DNA from: Dactylonectria macrodidyma
Lineage: Eukaryota; Ascomycota; Sordariomycetes; Hypocreales; Nectriaceae
NCBI GenBank assembly: GCA_020744425.1
Contig: JAGMUV010000019.1
Location: 620,001 to 684,000 of the forward strand
Length of the DNA: 64,000 nucleotides
Reading direction: 5' to 3'
This document shows, piece after piece, positions 1 through 9,860 of the stretch. The notes under the pieces were generated by a model that was not told where the DNA came from, did not search any database, and saw nothing but the letters and a program-made list of their open reading frames with translations. The position numbers and the translations under genes were made by a program. Within the stretch, counting starts at the first letter, position 1. Each line of letters opens with the position of its first letter.

Positions 1-38
1 GCATCGCTCTGAATCAAGGCAGAAGTCCTCAGTAACAG

Positions 39-792
39 ATGGCGGCTAACTCATCCAGAAGAATGGCAAATTACGACGAGCAGTTCGAGAGCCAGCTCAC
101 GGAGTATCGAAATAAGGGGCAGCTACTCGCCGCCACCAACATCAACCTCCAAGCCTCACGTGCAGACTTTAAGACCGTCTGCCGGGCCAAACTCAGCCAG
201 CCGAACACTGTCAGATTCTTCTGGCAGGAGGCGAACAATCCTCGGCACACTCATCGGGCTTGCGCGATGCTTGCATTCGAGTTTCAGACTGATCTCAGAA
301 GGGCCCAGGACGAGCTCACGGACATTCAGCTTCTCGGCCGTGATGTCGTCATCGAGAGAGAAAGCAAGGAGACTGTACATGGCATTTATCTCGTCTTACT
401 ACTGCTGCTAATACAAACCACAGCATTGCCCAAGAACGCAGCCTGCTGCCACCACTACTGCTGCCACCACCACCGCTGTTCCCAGCACCGCTGCTCTCAG
501 TATCGGTGCCCCTACCACCACCACCATCATCACTCCCACCACCGTGGATCCTACCACCGTGGCTCACGTCGTCGCAGCTCCCGCCGATGCTGCTCCCAGC
601 GCCGTTGCTCCCGCCGTTGCTACTCCCACTACCGCAGGCCCCAGCATCGCTGCTCACGGCATCGCAGCTTCCACCATCGCTGCTGCTGACCTCCTCACAG
701 CGCCTTCACAATTGGATGTGGGCGGTACAGACGACCCGTTGGATCTCAGCGAGATCCAGGAGATCGACTACCTGTCGGATGAGGAGTATTAA
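39..792 (+). CDS. RRM-like protein with Ala/Thr/Pro-rich acidic tail, family copy 1
   Basis: Two exons, 39-374 and 424-792, give 234 aa. The 49-nt intron has donor GTACAT, a GCTAATAC branch-like site and acceptor CACAG, in phase 0. Residues ~25-112 have the order of an RRM fold (b1-a1-b2-b3-a2-b4). TVRFFW is the second strand, and ACAMLAFEF sits where the RNP1 motif of RRM proteins lies. Residues ~113-200 are low-complexity Ala/Thr/Pro/Val. The C terminus is acidic (DDPLDLSEI, YLSDEEY). Two in-frame starts exist (39 and 63); the second aligns with the start of copy 2. RNA binding is inferred from fold only, since the RNP aromatic residues are only partly kept. An HTR module follows at 891. 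The same family is at 3894, 12713 and 30568. Confidence 0.7.
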
Positions 793-890
793 CTAGCAAA
801 GCCAAACGAACTGACACGTTCTCATTCTGTGAGAACAACAAGTTTCGGTAAATAATAGGGAAGTCCTCAGCACGTCTTCTTTGTCTTTCA

Positions 891-1165
891 GTAGATGTGG
901 GGAAATCCTACTCTATCCATATCTTCATGGGCTAACGCCACATCGTCATGAGTTAACGCCAGCAGGTCTCATGGTAGATAGGGGAAACCCTATTCTATTC
1001 AATATCTTCATGGGCAAACGCCTTATCTTAATGGCGAACGCCTTATCTTAATGGCGAACGCCTTATCTTAATGGCGAACGCCTTTTGGGTTTCAATTCCC
1101 TGGACTTCGGTCCTAAGGTCGGACTGGTATCCCTTTGGAGGTGGGTTCGATCCCCACACCGATCA
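891..1165 (+). repeat. HTR module 1 (two heads, hairpin array, short tRNA-like end)
   Basis: Head 1 is degenerate (GTGGGGAAATCCTAC, 896-910). Head 2 at 979-992 is TAGGG-GAAA-CCCTA, a perfect GNRA-loop hairpin. After CTTCATGGGC-AAAC-GCC comes a perfect 20-bp tandem (CCTTATCTTAATGGCGAACG) three times at 1021-1080, each able to form GGC-GAAC-GCC. GGAC-UUCG-GUCC follows at 1102-1113. The tRNA-like end (1117-1164, 48 nt) has GGTCGG paired with CCGATC, one internal hairpin and a T-arm GTGGG-TTCGATC-CCCAC that also reads as a Pol III B-box. No D or anticodon arm is present. A TTTT run lies about 14 nt downstream. Confidence 0.75.
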
Positions 1166-1599
1166 TTTACCTCCTTTTCGATGAAAAGAATGACAATCTT
1201 CCATGGCGTGCTGTCTCTTGGATACCTTCGTGCAACATGCAGATGAATCGCTCGAACGTTGTACCCCGCTACGGCCCGCTTAGGGCGATCTAAGGTATCT
1301 TCAGCGAGATTCTCAATCAGAGCAATGCTCTTCCAACAACATTAACTAACGCAGAGTACATCGCCAGCAATCTCAGCGCGACCGCGACCAAGATGAACAA
1401 GGAACTACTATATTGCGGCCTAAGTCCACCAGAGGGAACTCACCAACTCAAGAGTAGCCTAGTCTTGGAGATGGTACAGAGGCTTGCGAAGTTGTCAAGA
1501 GAAGTGGTCACCAGACTTTCCTGCCCAGTGTCGCGTGATGGCAGGTAATGAGCTACCCGCCTATATACGAGGTAATTTCCCACATCAAGCTGATTAGTG

Positions 1600-2270
1600 A
1601 GGCAGGGCCCCATGGATAGCATGGAGTTATCATCATCGCAGACTACACACTACGCGGAACCGTTGCACAGCAAGGCTTCCTAGGTTTACTGGTACGTAGA
1701 TCGATCACTTCCCATCCATGCCTTTCGCTTGCTTTTCCTTCAGTTCGTCCGTCGAACCCTACAACCAGTCTGTCCAGGGTGCCCAGAGTACCAGTGGTGG
1801 AAACGGAAACGGACAAGTAAACACAGGTCGTGAGCATCGAACTCAAAAGTATATCCCACCAAGACACGGCGCATTTTATCGTCTAGAGTACTGTTGACCT
1901 GATTACTCACCAGATGATTGTATCCTTGATCAACCCTCACCATGTTCCCTGTATCCGATGATGGACCAGGACAAGGGCGCATCGACAACCGACTTCCGCA
2001 CAAGATAGCAGCCCCTTCACATCTAACTTACGCATGTGAACCCTGCCAAATTCTCGCTTCATTAGACTTGACAACCCCTTCGACTTGTCCCACCGATAAA
2101 TGATAAGGCAAAGCCAGGAGGGTCGCGCTCAGAGTCAAGCAGCGACTCCCAGTCCAGCCGCGATTCATATGGTCGCACTTCATAATATTATTTTCACGGC
2201 ATAGCTTCATTTCCCTTTCGATGGGCATATCTTCACCTTTGGAATCTCGTCCACAGCCTTTATGCACTCC
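1600..2270. repeat. Diverged segmental duplicate of 16590-17200
   Basis: Blocks in this stretch recur in the same order at 16590-17200. Examples are GGCAGGGCCCCA/GTAGGGCCCCA, GATCGATCACTT/ACCGATCACTT, TATCCTTGATCA/TGTCCTTGATCA, GCATCTAACT and GCAGCGACTCCC. Spacing is roughly conserved and many differences are transitions. Both copies lie a few hundred bases downstream of an HTR module, so the module and this flank may have duplicated together. No gene function is recognised. Confidence 0.55.
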
Positions 2271-2737
2271 ACTGTGTAGTTGATTTGTAAAGAGAACATT
2301 GCACCTGGATCGTTACATCGTCTCTCGTCCAGTTGAATTAGTACATCCGGTCAGGCTCGAATGGTCCAACCAGAGCTGGAACATATCTTCACCAATGCTC
2401 AACCGCTGGTCTTCGAGAGGCTGATGAATATTCGTACGCGATTGCTTAATGTCGCTACCAATGAAGATACATTTGTGTCCATGAGACAGGGAAGTCTGTA
2501 TCAGGCGGTTCCGTGGAAGCTCTCGATGGTATGCCAAAAGGGTGGCGATTAAGGGTCCCTCCAGATTGATGTTTCTGCAGGATAAGACCGCGAGGCTTGG
2601 ATCAAGTGTTGTCCACGTTTTTTAACATGTGAAATTTTGACATTGACCGCCCAACCCCAATCTAGAGACTTGAGACTTGCGAGACAAAAATAATGAAACC
2701 ATCCCATCGGCATTTGCGAGGACACAAAAAATTTCCC

Positions 2738-2798
2738 GACCCCGCCAGGACTCGAACCTGGAACCTTCACCACCGGAAAGTGACGCGATAGCGTGGCC
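2738..2798 (-). pseudogene. tRNA-Arg(CCG)-derived relic, D-arm deleted
   Basis: Read on the minus strand, the anticodon region (CACTTTCCGGTGGTG), T-arm (CCAGG-TTCGAGT-CCTGG) and acceptor end (CGGGGTCG) match the tRNA-Arg at 24817-24888. The D-arm is collapsed to a few bases. A T-run follows about 8 nt beyond the 3' end. The internal A-box is lost, so it is scored as a relic. It could be a tRNA-derived SINE-like fragment. Confidence 0.6.
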
Positions 2799-3893
2799 TA
2801 AAGTCGACAAACCGTTCCTTGGCTACAGCGTTTCGGGGACATCGAGGACTGTTCATGGCCTAGAATCTCCAGCAAAGACCGCTCCCACTACACATTACTC
2901 CGGCGCCCATGCGTACACTCTCGGTTGCTTTATGGACCCGATTATCAACAACTTGCAGATGGCATGAGAGGGTTGAAGGACCAGGTCTTAGAAGTCGCGA
3001 ACCGTCAACTCAATGTATTCGACAAGAACGTATGGTAGCGTAGCTCTATCAAAGGACCGGGTTCTGACGCGGAGACCGTCTGAGGTATGTGTGAAACTCA
3101 TCAAAGTCTCCAACAATTGCATGTGAGCTCGGGGCTGAATGTTGCTTCGCCACCACAATCAACACCCACCTAACGCCGATTGGTTATGGCAGCAATGCTT
3201 TGGCCAAACCATAGGCTAAGTACAGAGCGTAGTCCTTGAGAACAGCCGATGGAGGGGTCCTGGAGGAGGGGAAAACCCATACGGCCTGCCTGCAGCCTGT
3301 AACGTAACAGCGCCGCAGGCAATGCTCCCTGCAAGGATCATTGGGACAACAAATTTTCACCAATTTGAATTCAGAAGTGTATCAATGAAATTGAAACATA
3401 ATAGATTTGCTATCAACCGAGTTATCTCCACAGGAGGCACTCAGGTTATTTGAAGTTTTGCAGAGTTGGTTGGAATTAAATTCACAGCGTTGCGAGAACG
3501 CGGTGCGAAAAAAGGCGGGCAGGCAAATATGACGTAGGTGAAGCTATTCGCATTGTCCTCGAGCGCTCCCTTAATATGCAGCAGCTGCCACCAGGTGTTT
3601 AAAAATCTTAGAAAACCTCACGTGCCAACCAAAGCAGCTGCAATCACGCTGCAGCTTAGCCAACCTACCCAATTTCTCCGTTCAAAACTTCCTAGCCCAC
3701 CAAGTCATCCTTAGCATACCTCCATCAGAGCGTCAGAACAGCCCGCCCATTATTCTTTACACCTCACATTCAAGGCCTTCACCGAGCATTTCAGTAAGAA
3801 CCTCTCAGTCACTAAGTAGGCGGCCCATACATCCCAGACGTCCCACTCGCTACAGGCATCCTAGCAACGTTCACAGCTAACTCATTAAGCAGA

Positions 3894-4702
3894 ATGGCAC
3901 GTCGCAACGCGGAGTTCGAGAACAAGATCGAGGTGGCTCGGAGGAGTGGGCGACTACTCTCCGCTCATGGCATTGATTACAGAGCCCCTCTCGCAGCATT
4001 TCAGAGCGCCTGCCTGAACAGGTTCTCTGACCCAGGTACCGTCAAATTCTTCTGGCGGGAGACGGATGCTGCCTGGAAGAGGAACCCGGGGTTTGCTATG
4101 ATTGAATTTGAGTCAATCACTCATCGGGACAGGGCCTTTGCGGAGCTTGAAGGCTTTGTGTTTCGCGGCCGTCCAGTTACGCCCAAGGTAGCAAGCAAGA
4201 GGGCTGTAGGTGCACTTATCTTGTCTTAACCATCCCTGCTGATAAAATTCCGCAGCATCAGCCATTCCACTTGAGGACGCAGTCAGCTGCTTCTACCAGC
4301 GCTGCTCCCACCACCACCACCACCACCACCACCACCATTGCAGAAGATCTGCCCACCGCTGCTTCTACCATTGCGGCTCCCACCGCCGCCACCGCCGCTT
4401 CCACCACTCCCACCACTGTTGCTGCCACCTCCGCTGCTCCCCTCACTGCAACTCCCACCACCACTCTGGCCGTCGGTCCCGACCTCCCTGCTCCCACCAT
4501 CGCAGCTTCCACCACCGCTGCTCCTATCGCGTGGCAGGCAAATCGCAGTTCACGTGTCAACAGGCCTTTCATTATTGATTTTGATGATGAAGATCCACTC
4601 GCCACTGCTCCCACCCCCATCACACGGCAGAGATCCCGCGGCTCGCGTGTCGGCAAACAATTCATTATTGATATCAGTGACGATACGGATGACAGCCAGT
4701 AG
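3894..4702 (+). CDS. RRM-like protein with SIM-like acidic tail, family copy 2
   Basis: Exons 3894-4205 and 4256-4702 encode 252 aa. The 50-nt phase-0 intron (donor GTAGGT, branch-like CTGAT, acceptor CCGCAG) sits at the same codon as in the other copies. Residues ~18-104 fit a whole RRM: b1 RLLSAHGI, a1 PLAAFQSACLNRF, b2 TVKFFW, b3/RNP1-like PGFAMIEFE, a2 HRDRAFAELEGF, b4 RPVTPKVAS. An Ala/Thr/Pro-rich stretch of ~100 residues follows. Near the end a motif RxSRVxxxFIID plus acidic residues occurs twice (PFIIDFDDED and QFIIDISDDTDD), the pattern expected of SUMO-interacting motifs. The ATG at 3894 aligns with internal Met codons of copies 1 and 3. The upstream AACTCATTAAGCAGA matches their extra N-terminal codons but lacks an ATG. 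An HTR module follows after 138 bp. Confidence 0.75.
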
Positions 4703-4840
4703 GCAGCAATGCTCTTCCTGCAACTCTCTGCACAAACACACACCTACCCTCAGCAGGCCTTGATACTAGATGCGACATCACCCGCCGCCCTACTATGATC
4801 TCTTGATGCAGACAGGCAACAGCCTGCTCACTTCACCAAA

Positions 4841-5067
4841 GGTGTTGGGGGAAACCCCAGTCAACCTATTGTGCTTGATGGGCTTTGCCCTGCTTGATGG
4901 GCTTTGCCCTGTGCTTGATGGGCTTTGCCCTGCGGGTCTAACGTCCCTGGACTTCGGTCCTAAGATCGTATGGCGCGTGAGCGTCTGGCATCCCTTTGGG
5001 AGGTGTGTTCGAATCACACTACGATCCTCATTCCCGTTTGACTGAAGTACCAGCCACAACATCCCTT
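4841..5067 (+). repeat. HTR module 2 (GGGC-UUU-GCCC array, full tRNA-like end)
   Basis: Head 4847-4858 is GGGG-GAAA-CCCC. Three tandem hairpins GGGC-TTT-GCCC (4880-4890, 4899-4909, 4920-4930) each follow GCTTGAT. GGAC-UUCG-GUCC lies at 4949-4960. The tRNA-like domain is 4964-5027: acceptor GATCGTA pairs perfectly over 7 bp with TACGATC. It then has GCGC-GTGA-GCGT (a D-arm-like hairpin with a GNRA loop), TCCC-TTT-GGGA (variable-arm-like) and T-arm GTGTG-TTCGAAT-CACAC. There is no anticodon arm and no encoded CCA. The array hairpin resembles the GGGCTTTGCCC variable arm of fungal tRNA-Ser, which may hint at origin. Confidence 0.8.
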
Positions 5068-5082
5068 TGATCATCTAACAAC

Positions 5083-5235
5083 ATGGATCGCACTACGAAC
5101 AGCTCGTTCGTCAAGAAGACACCATGTCGCCAGTTCCAAAACTCTGGAACATGCACCTACGGCGACCGATGCAGATTCGCTCATCGTCGACGAACCTCGC
5201 CGCATTTTATTTCAAGTAAGGCATCTAGGCTCTGA
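5083..5235 (+). CDS. Small CCCH zinc-finger ORF (possible first exon)
   Basis: An ATG in a CAACATGG context opens a 50-codon frame. Residues ~15-34 contain C-x8-C-x5-C-x3-H (TPCRQF, GTCTYGDRCRFAH), a clear CCCH zinc finger of the RNA-binding kind. A donor-like GTAAGG at 5215 falls just after the finger, so this may be the first exon of a longer spliced gene or its remnant; no convincing second exon was found. It lies 16 bp after the HTR-2 tail, so it may use or be hitch-hiked with that unit. The finger motif is secure; that it is an expressed gene is not. Confidence 0.45.
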   Translation: MDRTTNSSFVKKTPCRQFQNSGTCTYGDRCRFAHRRRTSPHFISSKASRL

Positions 5236-6058
5236 TGATGACAGCATATGTACTGGTACATGATTTCACGATGGATACATTCTGAAACTGGCTTCAATCA
5301 GTTGATTTAGGGGCTAGTTACACCAAGCTATGCCCTGTCTACACCCCCTAACATATGCATCAATACCAGACAACAGCCCTCATTCTGCTATGGTTCATCG
5401 GGTCGCTAGCTCTCTGATGACGTAGGACGAGAAGAGCGGGACATGGGCACATATTGACCCTGGGTCCAGCGGCGGAATGGTAGAATTGGTGATCTTAGGT
5501 TTCCTTGAGGTAGTGCGGTCGTACCATCCTACATTGTTCGCTGGCTGTGCGCTGACTGCCTACCCTCTGTTTAGGCGCGTCGCGAAGCTAGGTACTGAAG
5601 CCTCGGTCTTTGAACAGTCAGTGAGCAATTTCTGCGGCCATGCTCCATACACACTTGTTTTTAGATGTGACTGAGGTCTAGGATACGGCGATGCCCTGGT
5701 CACTATGCGCCAGCTCCTCGCACACAGCTGACAATACTCGACACTCGACACAAAAGACTGCAGAATCGCATGCATCTCCACCGCTGGACGTTGTTGGCCA
5801 TGAATGATCTACTTCGCCCTGCGACTAAGAGATAATTGGCATCCCGGCGAGAACCATTTCACATTGCTCGGTGCCATTAACTCGAGCCACGAAATGTGGG
5901 AAAAGTAAGACACTCAACATCAGTATTTAGAGGCATGCTGTTACCTTCGTCTTCATAACCATTATTATTCAATCTGGTCTGCTAGAGACAAATGCGATCA
6001 AACTGCTTCTGCCACCATTTCGTTTCAACCTGCAAGTTTTCGCCTTGGTCCCGACAAC
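5236..6058. other. Interval without recognised gene
   Basis: Only short frames are present. The stretch includes a block at 5694-5785 duplicated at 9279-9378. Confidence 0.5.
5694..5785 (+). repeat. Dispersed repeat, partner of 9279-9378
   Basis: GCGATGCCCTGG, TGACAATACTCGAC, CACAAA and the ATCGC-TG-ATCTCCACC block occur here and at 9279-9378 in the same order and spacing. The internal sequence has diverged. Function is unknown. Confidence 0.55.
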
Positions 6059-6232
6059 ATGGACAAGAAACCAACATCCAGCCACGACGACGTCACCGAG
6101 CTCAATGGGGATTTTAAAGGTCTGGAACTTAGCAAATGAATACGAACTTGCTAACTGAACATCGTATCTATTGCAGCACCTACTCCGTACGGCTTCTCCA
6201 GTTTGTTTATTGCTAGAACGTCACTGTGGTAG
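6059..6232 (+). pseudogene. Truncated 5' gene remnant with one intron
   Basis: The ATG at 6059 opens a short exon (6059-6119; starts MDKKPTSSHDDV, then TELNGDFK). A credible 57-nt intron follows (6120-6176; branch TTGCTAACTGA, acceptor TTGCAG) and a second exon reads APTPYGFSS before TAG at 6230. The spliced product would be about 38 aa. The acidic, hydrophilic start is typical of fungal membrane transporters and many other proteins, so no family is assigned. It is scored as a decayed 5' gene end. Confidence 0.3.
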
Positions 6233-6333
6233 CGTCATTCGGCCTTAATTCCGCAGTCTACGAGAGATCCCGCATTTTGCTTCACCTGACTCGGGGGTGA
6301 TAAATCATCAATTGCGAGTAAGGTTCACTCTAA

Positions 6334-6651
6334 ATGGGAATAACGATGGCTAACTCGGTCGCATTGGCAACCAGACGGACTTTTGACAGCGCTAAAGAAG
6401 TATATCCCGAACGGACTGACAAGTTCTCGTGCTATGAAATGGCTGTAATGCAGTTAGCTCAACGTCTTCCAGAAGATTTGCCTCCCGTCTCGGCCGGAAA
6501 ATTTGAGGCTGGAGACTTTTCGACCATCGTATTAGCGGAGCCGGCGCCGATCGAGAAGGCTGGGACTGGGGGGGGGGGACTTGATCGGGTCGTCGCCAAC
6601 AGTGTGGCTAACCCAGCAACGGCTAAGGTCGATAGGCCTCGGGTAAAGTGA
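6334..6651 (+). CDS. Hypothetical ORF, 105 aa
   Basis: An open frame with no recognised domain. Composition is protein-like, and a run of nine G (near 6570-6578) makes a Gly tract (GTGGGGL). It lies between a gene remnant and the secreted-protein gene. No intron signals or homologous copy were found in the window. It may be a fragment of a decayed gene or chance. Confidence 0.25.
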   Translation: MGITMANSVALATRRTFDSAKEVYPERTDKFSCYEMAVMQLAQRLPEDLPPVSAGKFEAGDFSTIVLAEPAPIEKAGTGGGGLDRVVANSVANPATAKVDRPRVK

Positions 6652-6939
6652 TTGGCACGCTTTAGGCACTGCATCTATTTACGGCATGATCCTGACGTCA
6701 AATGGGATGAGCGCTCCCGCTTCTGGTCTTTAGGCCAGATCGTTTCGGGCTGCTGGATCCTCAATTCAGCCTGGGGCGGCGAGATCAAGATGATATCATA
6801 CGCCAAGACCAGCTGTCAAACCTACAGCCCTGTTGCCGTGAGAATGGATGGCAGAGCGCAATTGGGGAGGTTAGGCTAGACTTTGCAGTGACTGATACGA
6901 GCTGGCTTTCAAGACGAGCTTCCAGTGTCGAGAAATGGA

Positions 6940-6947
6940 TATATAAA
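6940..6947 (+). promoter_or_regulatory. TATA box of the secreted-protein gene
   Basis: TATATAAA lies 121 bp upstream of the ATG at 7068. A pyrimidine/CA-rich leader (CATCACTCATCACACTC-like) fills the gap, a common layout for strongly expressed fungal genes. Confidence 0.55.
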
Positions 6948-7067
6948 CGTCGTGATCTATCATCCATCTCTCGATATCCTCATCACTCATCACACTCATC
7001 ACTCATCATCATCCGCATCCGCACCCGCATCCACAGCAACAACTTTACCACAACACCCTTCACCATA

Positions 7068-7916
7068 ATGAACACCCTCGTCTTCGCCCTTGCCCTAGCT
7101 TCGGCCGCTTCCGCTGCCCCTCTAGCGGGCCGCCAGGATCCTTGTCAGGATGCCTACAAGGCCTGCATTGCAGCTGGCACCCCCAAAGTTGCTTGCTCTT
7201 GCACTCTGACTGCATGTGTGGGCGAGGACAATGCTCGAAACCGCGAGTACTGTGCCAGTACTACTGCGTCTCTCGCCCAGCCCACCAAGACTGAGATACC
7301 CGGTGGCTGCAACCCTGCCCATCCTGGTTCATGCCCGTCTTCCTACTTCACATACGGAACACCGACATCTACGGTTCAGATTATCGAGGAGACCTTCACC
7401 TCTATCCCTGGTATTCCTGGAGGATGCAACCCTGCCCACCCTGGATCATGCCCTTCTTCTTATTTCACACGCCCTGTCCCTACCGCGACTCAAGCTCCCG
7501 AGCCTCTCGTCTCTGACGGCTTCCCCAGCCCCAAGCCCATCGACGGCAAGACCTGGACCATCAAGGACATGACCCGCTACTGTGTCGAGGGCAATGATGG
7601 CTGCGACTACAACTTTGAAATCGAGGCTGACGGCAAGACCGAGCGCTGCACCATCATCCGCTCTCCCGGTTCCAATGCTGCCACCGAGAGCTGGTCCGAT
7701 CAGCCCTGTACCGACGGTTCCGAGTTCAAGGTCTCCTGGGGATACGTCACTGAACCTGCTCCCGCTTTTGCTGTTGTCACCGTTGTCAAGGGCGAGGAAC
7801 TTGCTTGGTTCGGTGTCTCCAACGTCAACGGCCAGGAGGTTACGACCACCCCCTCCAACCCCTTTGGCTCCGGGCAGTACGGCGACCTTGGCCCTGAGCA
7901 AGTCTACACCTACTAA
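7068..7916 (+). CDS. Secreted Cys-rich protein with twin PGGCNPAHPGSCPSSYFT repeats
   Basis: Single exon, 282 aa; the start was chosen for its CACCATAATG context and because it begins a textbook signal peptide (MNTLVFALALASAASA, cleavage expected after the Ala-rich end). Residues ~23-70 form a Cys-rich segment (CQDAYKAC, ACSC, ACVGEDNARNREYC). An 18-residue motif, PGGCNPAHPGSCPSSYFT, occurs exactly twice (residues ~77-94 and ~113-130). The C-terminal ~110 residues, from KTWTIKDMTRYC onward, form a compact domain with four Cys resembling fungal secreted proteins annotated as hypersensitive-response elicitors. That likeness is from memory and unverified. It probably acts outside the cell at a host or substrate interface. 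It sits in the accessory half with no cluster partners, and the in-frame codons upstream of 7068 are not part of it. Confidence 0.8.
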   Translation: MNTLVFALALASAASAAPLAGRQDPCQDAYKACIAAGTPKVACSCTLTACVGEDNARNREYCASTTASLAQPTKTEIPGGCNPAHPGSCPSSYFTYGTPTSTVQIIEETFTSIPGIPGGCNPAHPGSCPSSYFTRPVPTATQAPEPLVSDGFPSPKPIDGKTWTIKDMTRYCVEGNDGCDYNFEIEADGKTERCTIIRSPGSNAATESWSDQPCTDGSEFKVSWGYVTEPAPAFAVVTVVKGEELAWFGVSNVNGQEVTTTPSNPFGSGQYGDLGPEQVYTY

Positions 7917-9860
7917 GGTATGATAATAATGATGATGGAATTGATGAGGGACACTGGTAAATATATTAGACAGGAGATGGAACTTACATACGACAATTAA
8001 TAGGATTGTATATAGTTAGACAACAGATTTAGTCGCTCATTACTCATTAGAATAATACTTAGGTTAGTATATAGAAATCTTACATTTGGATACGGGCATG
8101 TCGACTAGCAGTTTACCCACAACATGAAGGCGCCGTCGTCGACAAATAAAGCAATAGGTCAGTAGACTGCCTGATGCTATTCCCGAAATCCTGGAACATT
8201 GTCACTCTTCACACTGCGATGGGCCAGGTTATGTTTGGCTGATTGCATTAACTGCATCGTCCCCGTTTCTTAATACAATCGGCTGTCATGTTCAATTCAC
8301 GTACATGCATAAATATCTAGCAGAGCTTGATCGCACCGCTCCTGCTCCCTTTAGAACCTGTTAATGTTTACACATGGACTACACAACGACTCCGAATCGC
8401 GGCGGACAAGAAATATGAGCATCATAGTATCAAGAGGCGCGAAATCTGCGACCCCCCGTGTCATCGACGCGAGGAAGATATTGGATTGCTATCTGAAGAC
8501 TGCGTTGTCTCTCATCTTTCAAACAGCCTCAATGGATCCACTGTGCAGTGTGAGGGACAGCTCTGAAATATCCGAAAATCTTCGCCGGGACGAGGACCAA
8601 CGAGATCTGGATATCTAGGCATGCTCATCTGGTCACACCAACCCTAGTCGGTAACAAAGTCCTTGAATTCTTGAATATTTGACCTCGATGGAAATTGCGG
8701 CTCGTTCGCTTCGAACCTGCCTGGTGTGCCTGCCTGACTGTCTGTCGATAGATACGAAACGTTATCGAAAGATCTTAAGCCCGCGAGGCTGGCGTCTTCC
8801 GAAACCGTGGTGCGCAGGCGCGTAGCAGCCCCTCGCTCTTACTTGGGCGCAGCACATTTCATAGCGGCGGTACGGAGTAGAGTGGGAATTGTTACCTGGG
8901 GACATGCGAGAGATGTTAGCCAATAATCATAGTGGGCCGGGTTCTCTGGGAAGTACGTACGTGGGCGTCTTCCAAAGCTGTCTTGTGCAAGCGCACAGAA
9001 GGCCTGCGCTCTGATAATGGACTGACGCTTGGCCCCAACGTGACCAGGCAGCGATCGGGCTGTGGCTCCGGGTTTCGTGCATCAGTCCTCTAAGAAAGAT
9101 GTCGCGGCACCTTCCTAACAGCGGTATGTTTTCTTTTTCGTGTAATTTTGGAGTTTATCTGTGTGTGTTTGTGTATTCCTTAACCGTGAGTTGCCTCCAA
9201 GTCTCTCCGTCTCTGGCCAATGTGTGAGGAGTTTTGTGCATTTTTGTTCAGTTCAGACTCTGGTTTAAGATTGCCGCGATGCCCTGGCCTCCAACCACCA
9301 CGTCCTCCTGCCGTTTAGAATGACAATACTCGACGCTAAGCACAAACTATTTCAGGATCGCGTGTATCTCCACCATTTTATCGAAGGATAAGAGCCACCT
9401 GGGCATTTGTCTAGTTACACAGCTTTGGACCAGATGAGACCTGCCACACCTTCCCGTTGATGTTGCCTACCTGCATACCTACCTACCTCGGTAGAGGCAA
9501 ATTGATCCTCGACCAGGCGCTGCCCAGTGTACCTCAGATATTTACCTTGACACTCACCCATGAAGACCAAGAGACACTCCTTCTTCGAATTCGTAGACCA
9601 CCACTTTGGTGTTCTGCAGGTAGCCATCAAACCGCATCCGTAAAACGCCGTTCAATGAGAGCTGGGTCCGATCATATTCCATCATAGCCGCCTTTCCGAA
9701 TCAGATTTCCTGAGACAACGAGGAGTAAGTCCTAGCGTAGCGAACTCTTCAAAGGCAAGAAGACACTTCGGGACAGCTGAGCCTGCTCCGGTCCTTAACT
9801 CGCAGAAGCTCGGCGGACAGCTTAATCCTGGGTTAAACCTTTCCTAATGTATGACCTTAC
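7917..9860. other. Interval without recognised gene
   Basis: After the stop the sequence is AT-rich 3' flank, then mixed sequence with small frames. Two overlapping frames at 8327-8618 show no domain. A dispersed repeat lies at 9279-9378. Confidence 0.5.
9279..9378 (+). repeat. Dispersed repeat, partner of 5694-5785
   Basis: This block has the same order of short blocks as 5694-5785 (GCGATGCCCTGG, TGACAATACTCGAC, ATCGCGTGTATCTCCACC), same strand, about 3.6 kb away. Confidence 0.55.

Larger units (their letters stand above)
1..1165 (+). mobile_element. Composite RRM-gene + HTR unit 1 (left end outside window)
   Basis: This unit pairs an RRM-like protein gene (39-792) with an HTR module (891-1165) on the same strand, 98 bp apart. 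The same arrangement recurs at 3468-5067, 30112-31640 and, truncated and inverted, at 12330-13119. The left end lies outside the window: only 38 bp precede the start codon, whereas units 2 and 3 share homology 430-455 bp upstream of theirs. Calling it a mobile or dispersed element is inferred from copy number and fixed layout. No transposase, reverse transcriptase or clear target-site duplication was seen. Confidence 0.55.
1166..3467. other. Gene-poor interval of diverged duplicated fragments
   Basis: No convincing gene was found; the open frames here are all under 100 codons and lack family features. The interval holds a diverged segmental duplication (1600-2270) shared with 16590-17200 and a tRNA-Arg relic (2738-2798). 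A possible isolated head-like sequence (GGGGAAAACCC) lies near 3270. Confidence 0.6.
3468..5067 (+). mobile_element. Composite RRM-gene + HTR unit 2 (complete)
   Basis: This is the most complete unit. Homology with unit 3 starts near 3468, where TTGGTTGGAATTAAATTCACAGCGTT matches the start of unit 3 near 30112 with a few differences. It continues through a shared block (ATGAYGTAGGTGARGCTATTCGCATT) and a CTGCAATCAYGCTGC block, then the RRM gene (3894-4702). It ends with the HTR module and a common tail (CGTTTRACT...AAGTMCCAGC) near 5067. Total length is about 1.6 kb. No terminal inverted repeats are obvious. The ends are estimated by eye from two copies and may be off by tens of bases. Confidence 0.6.

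Noticed and set aside
1021..1080. CRISPR-like array (regular 20-bp repeats)
   Set aside because: There are no spacers between units, the genome is eukaryotic, and no cas-like genes are present.
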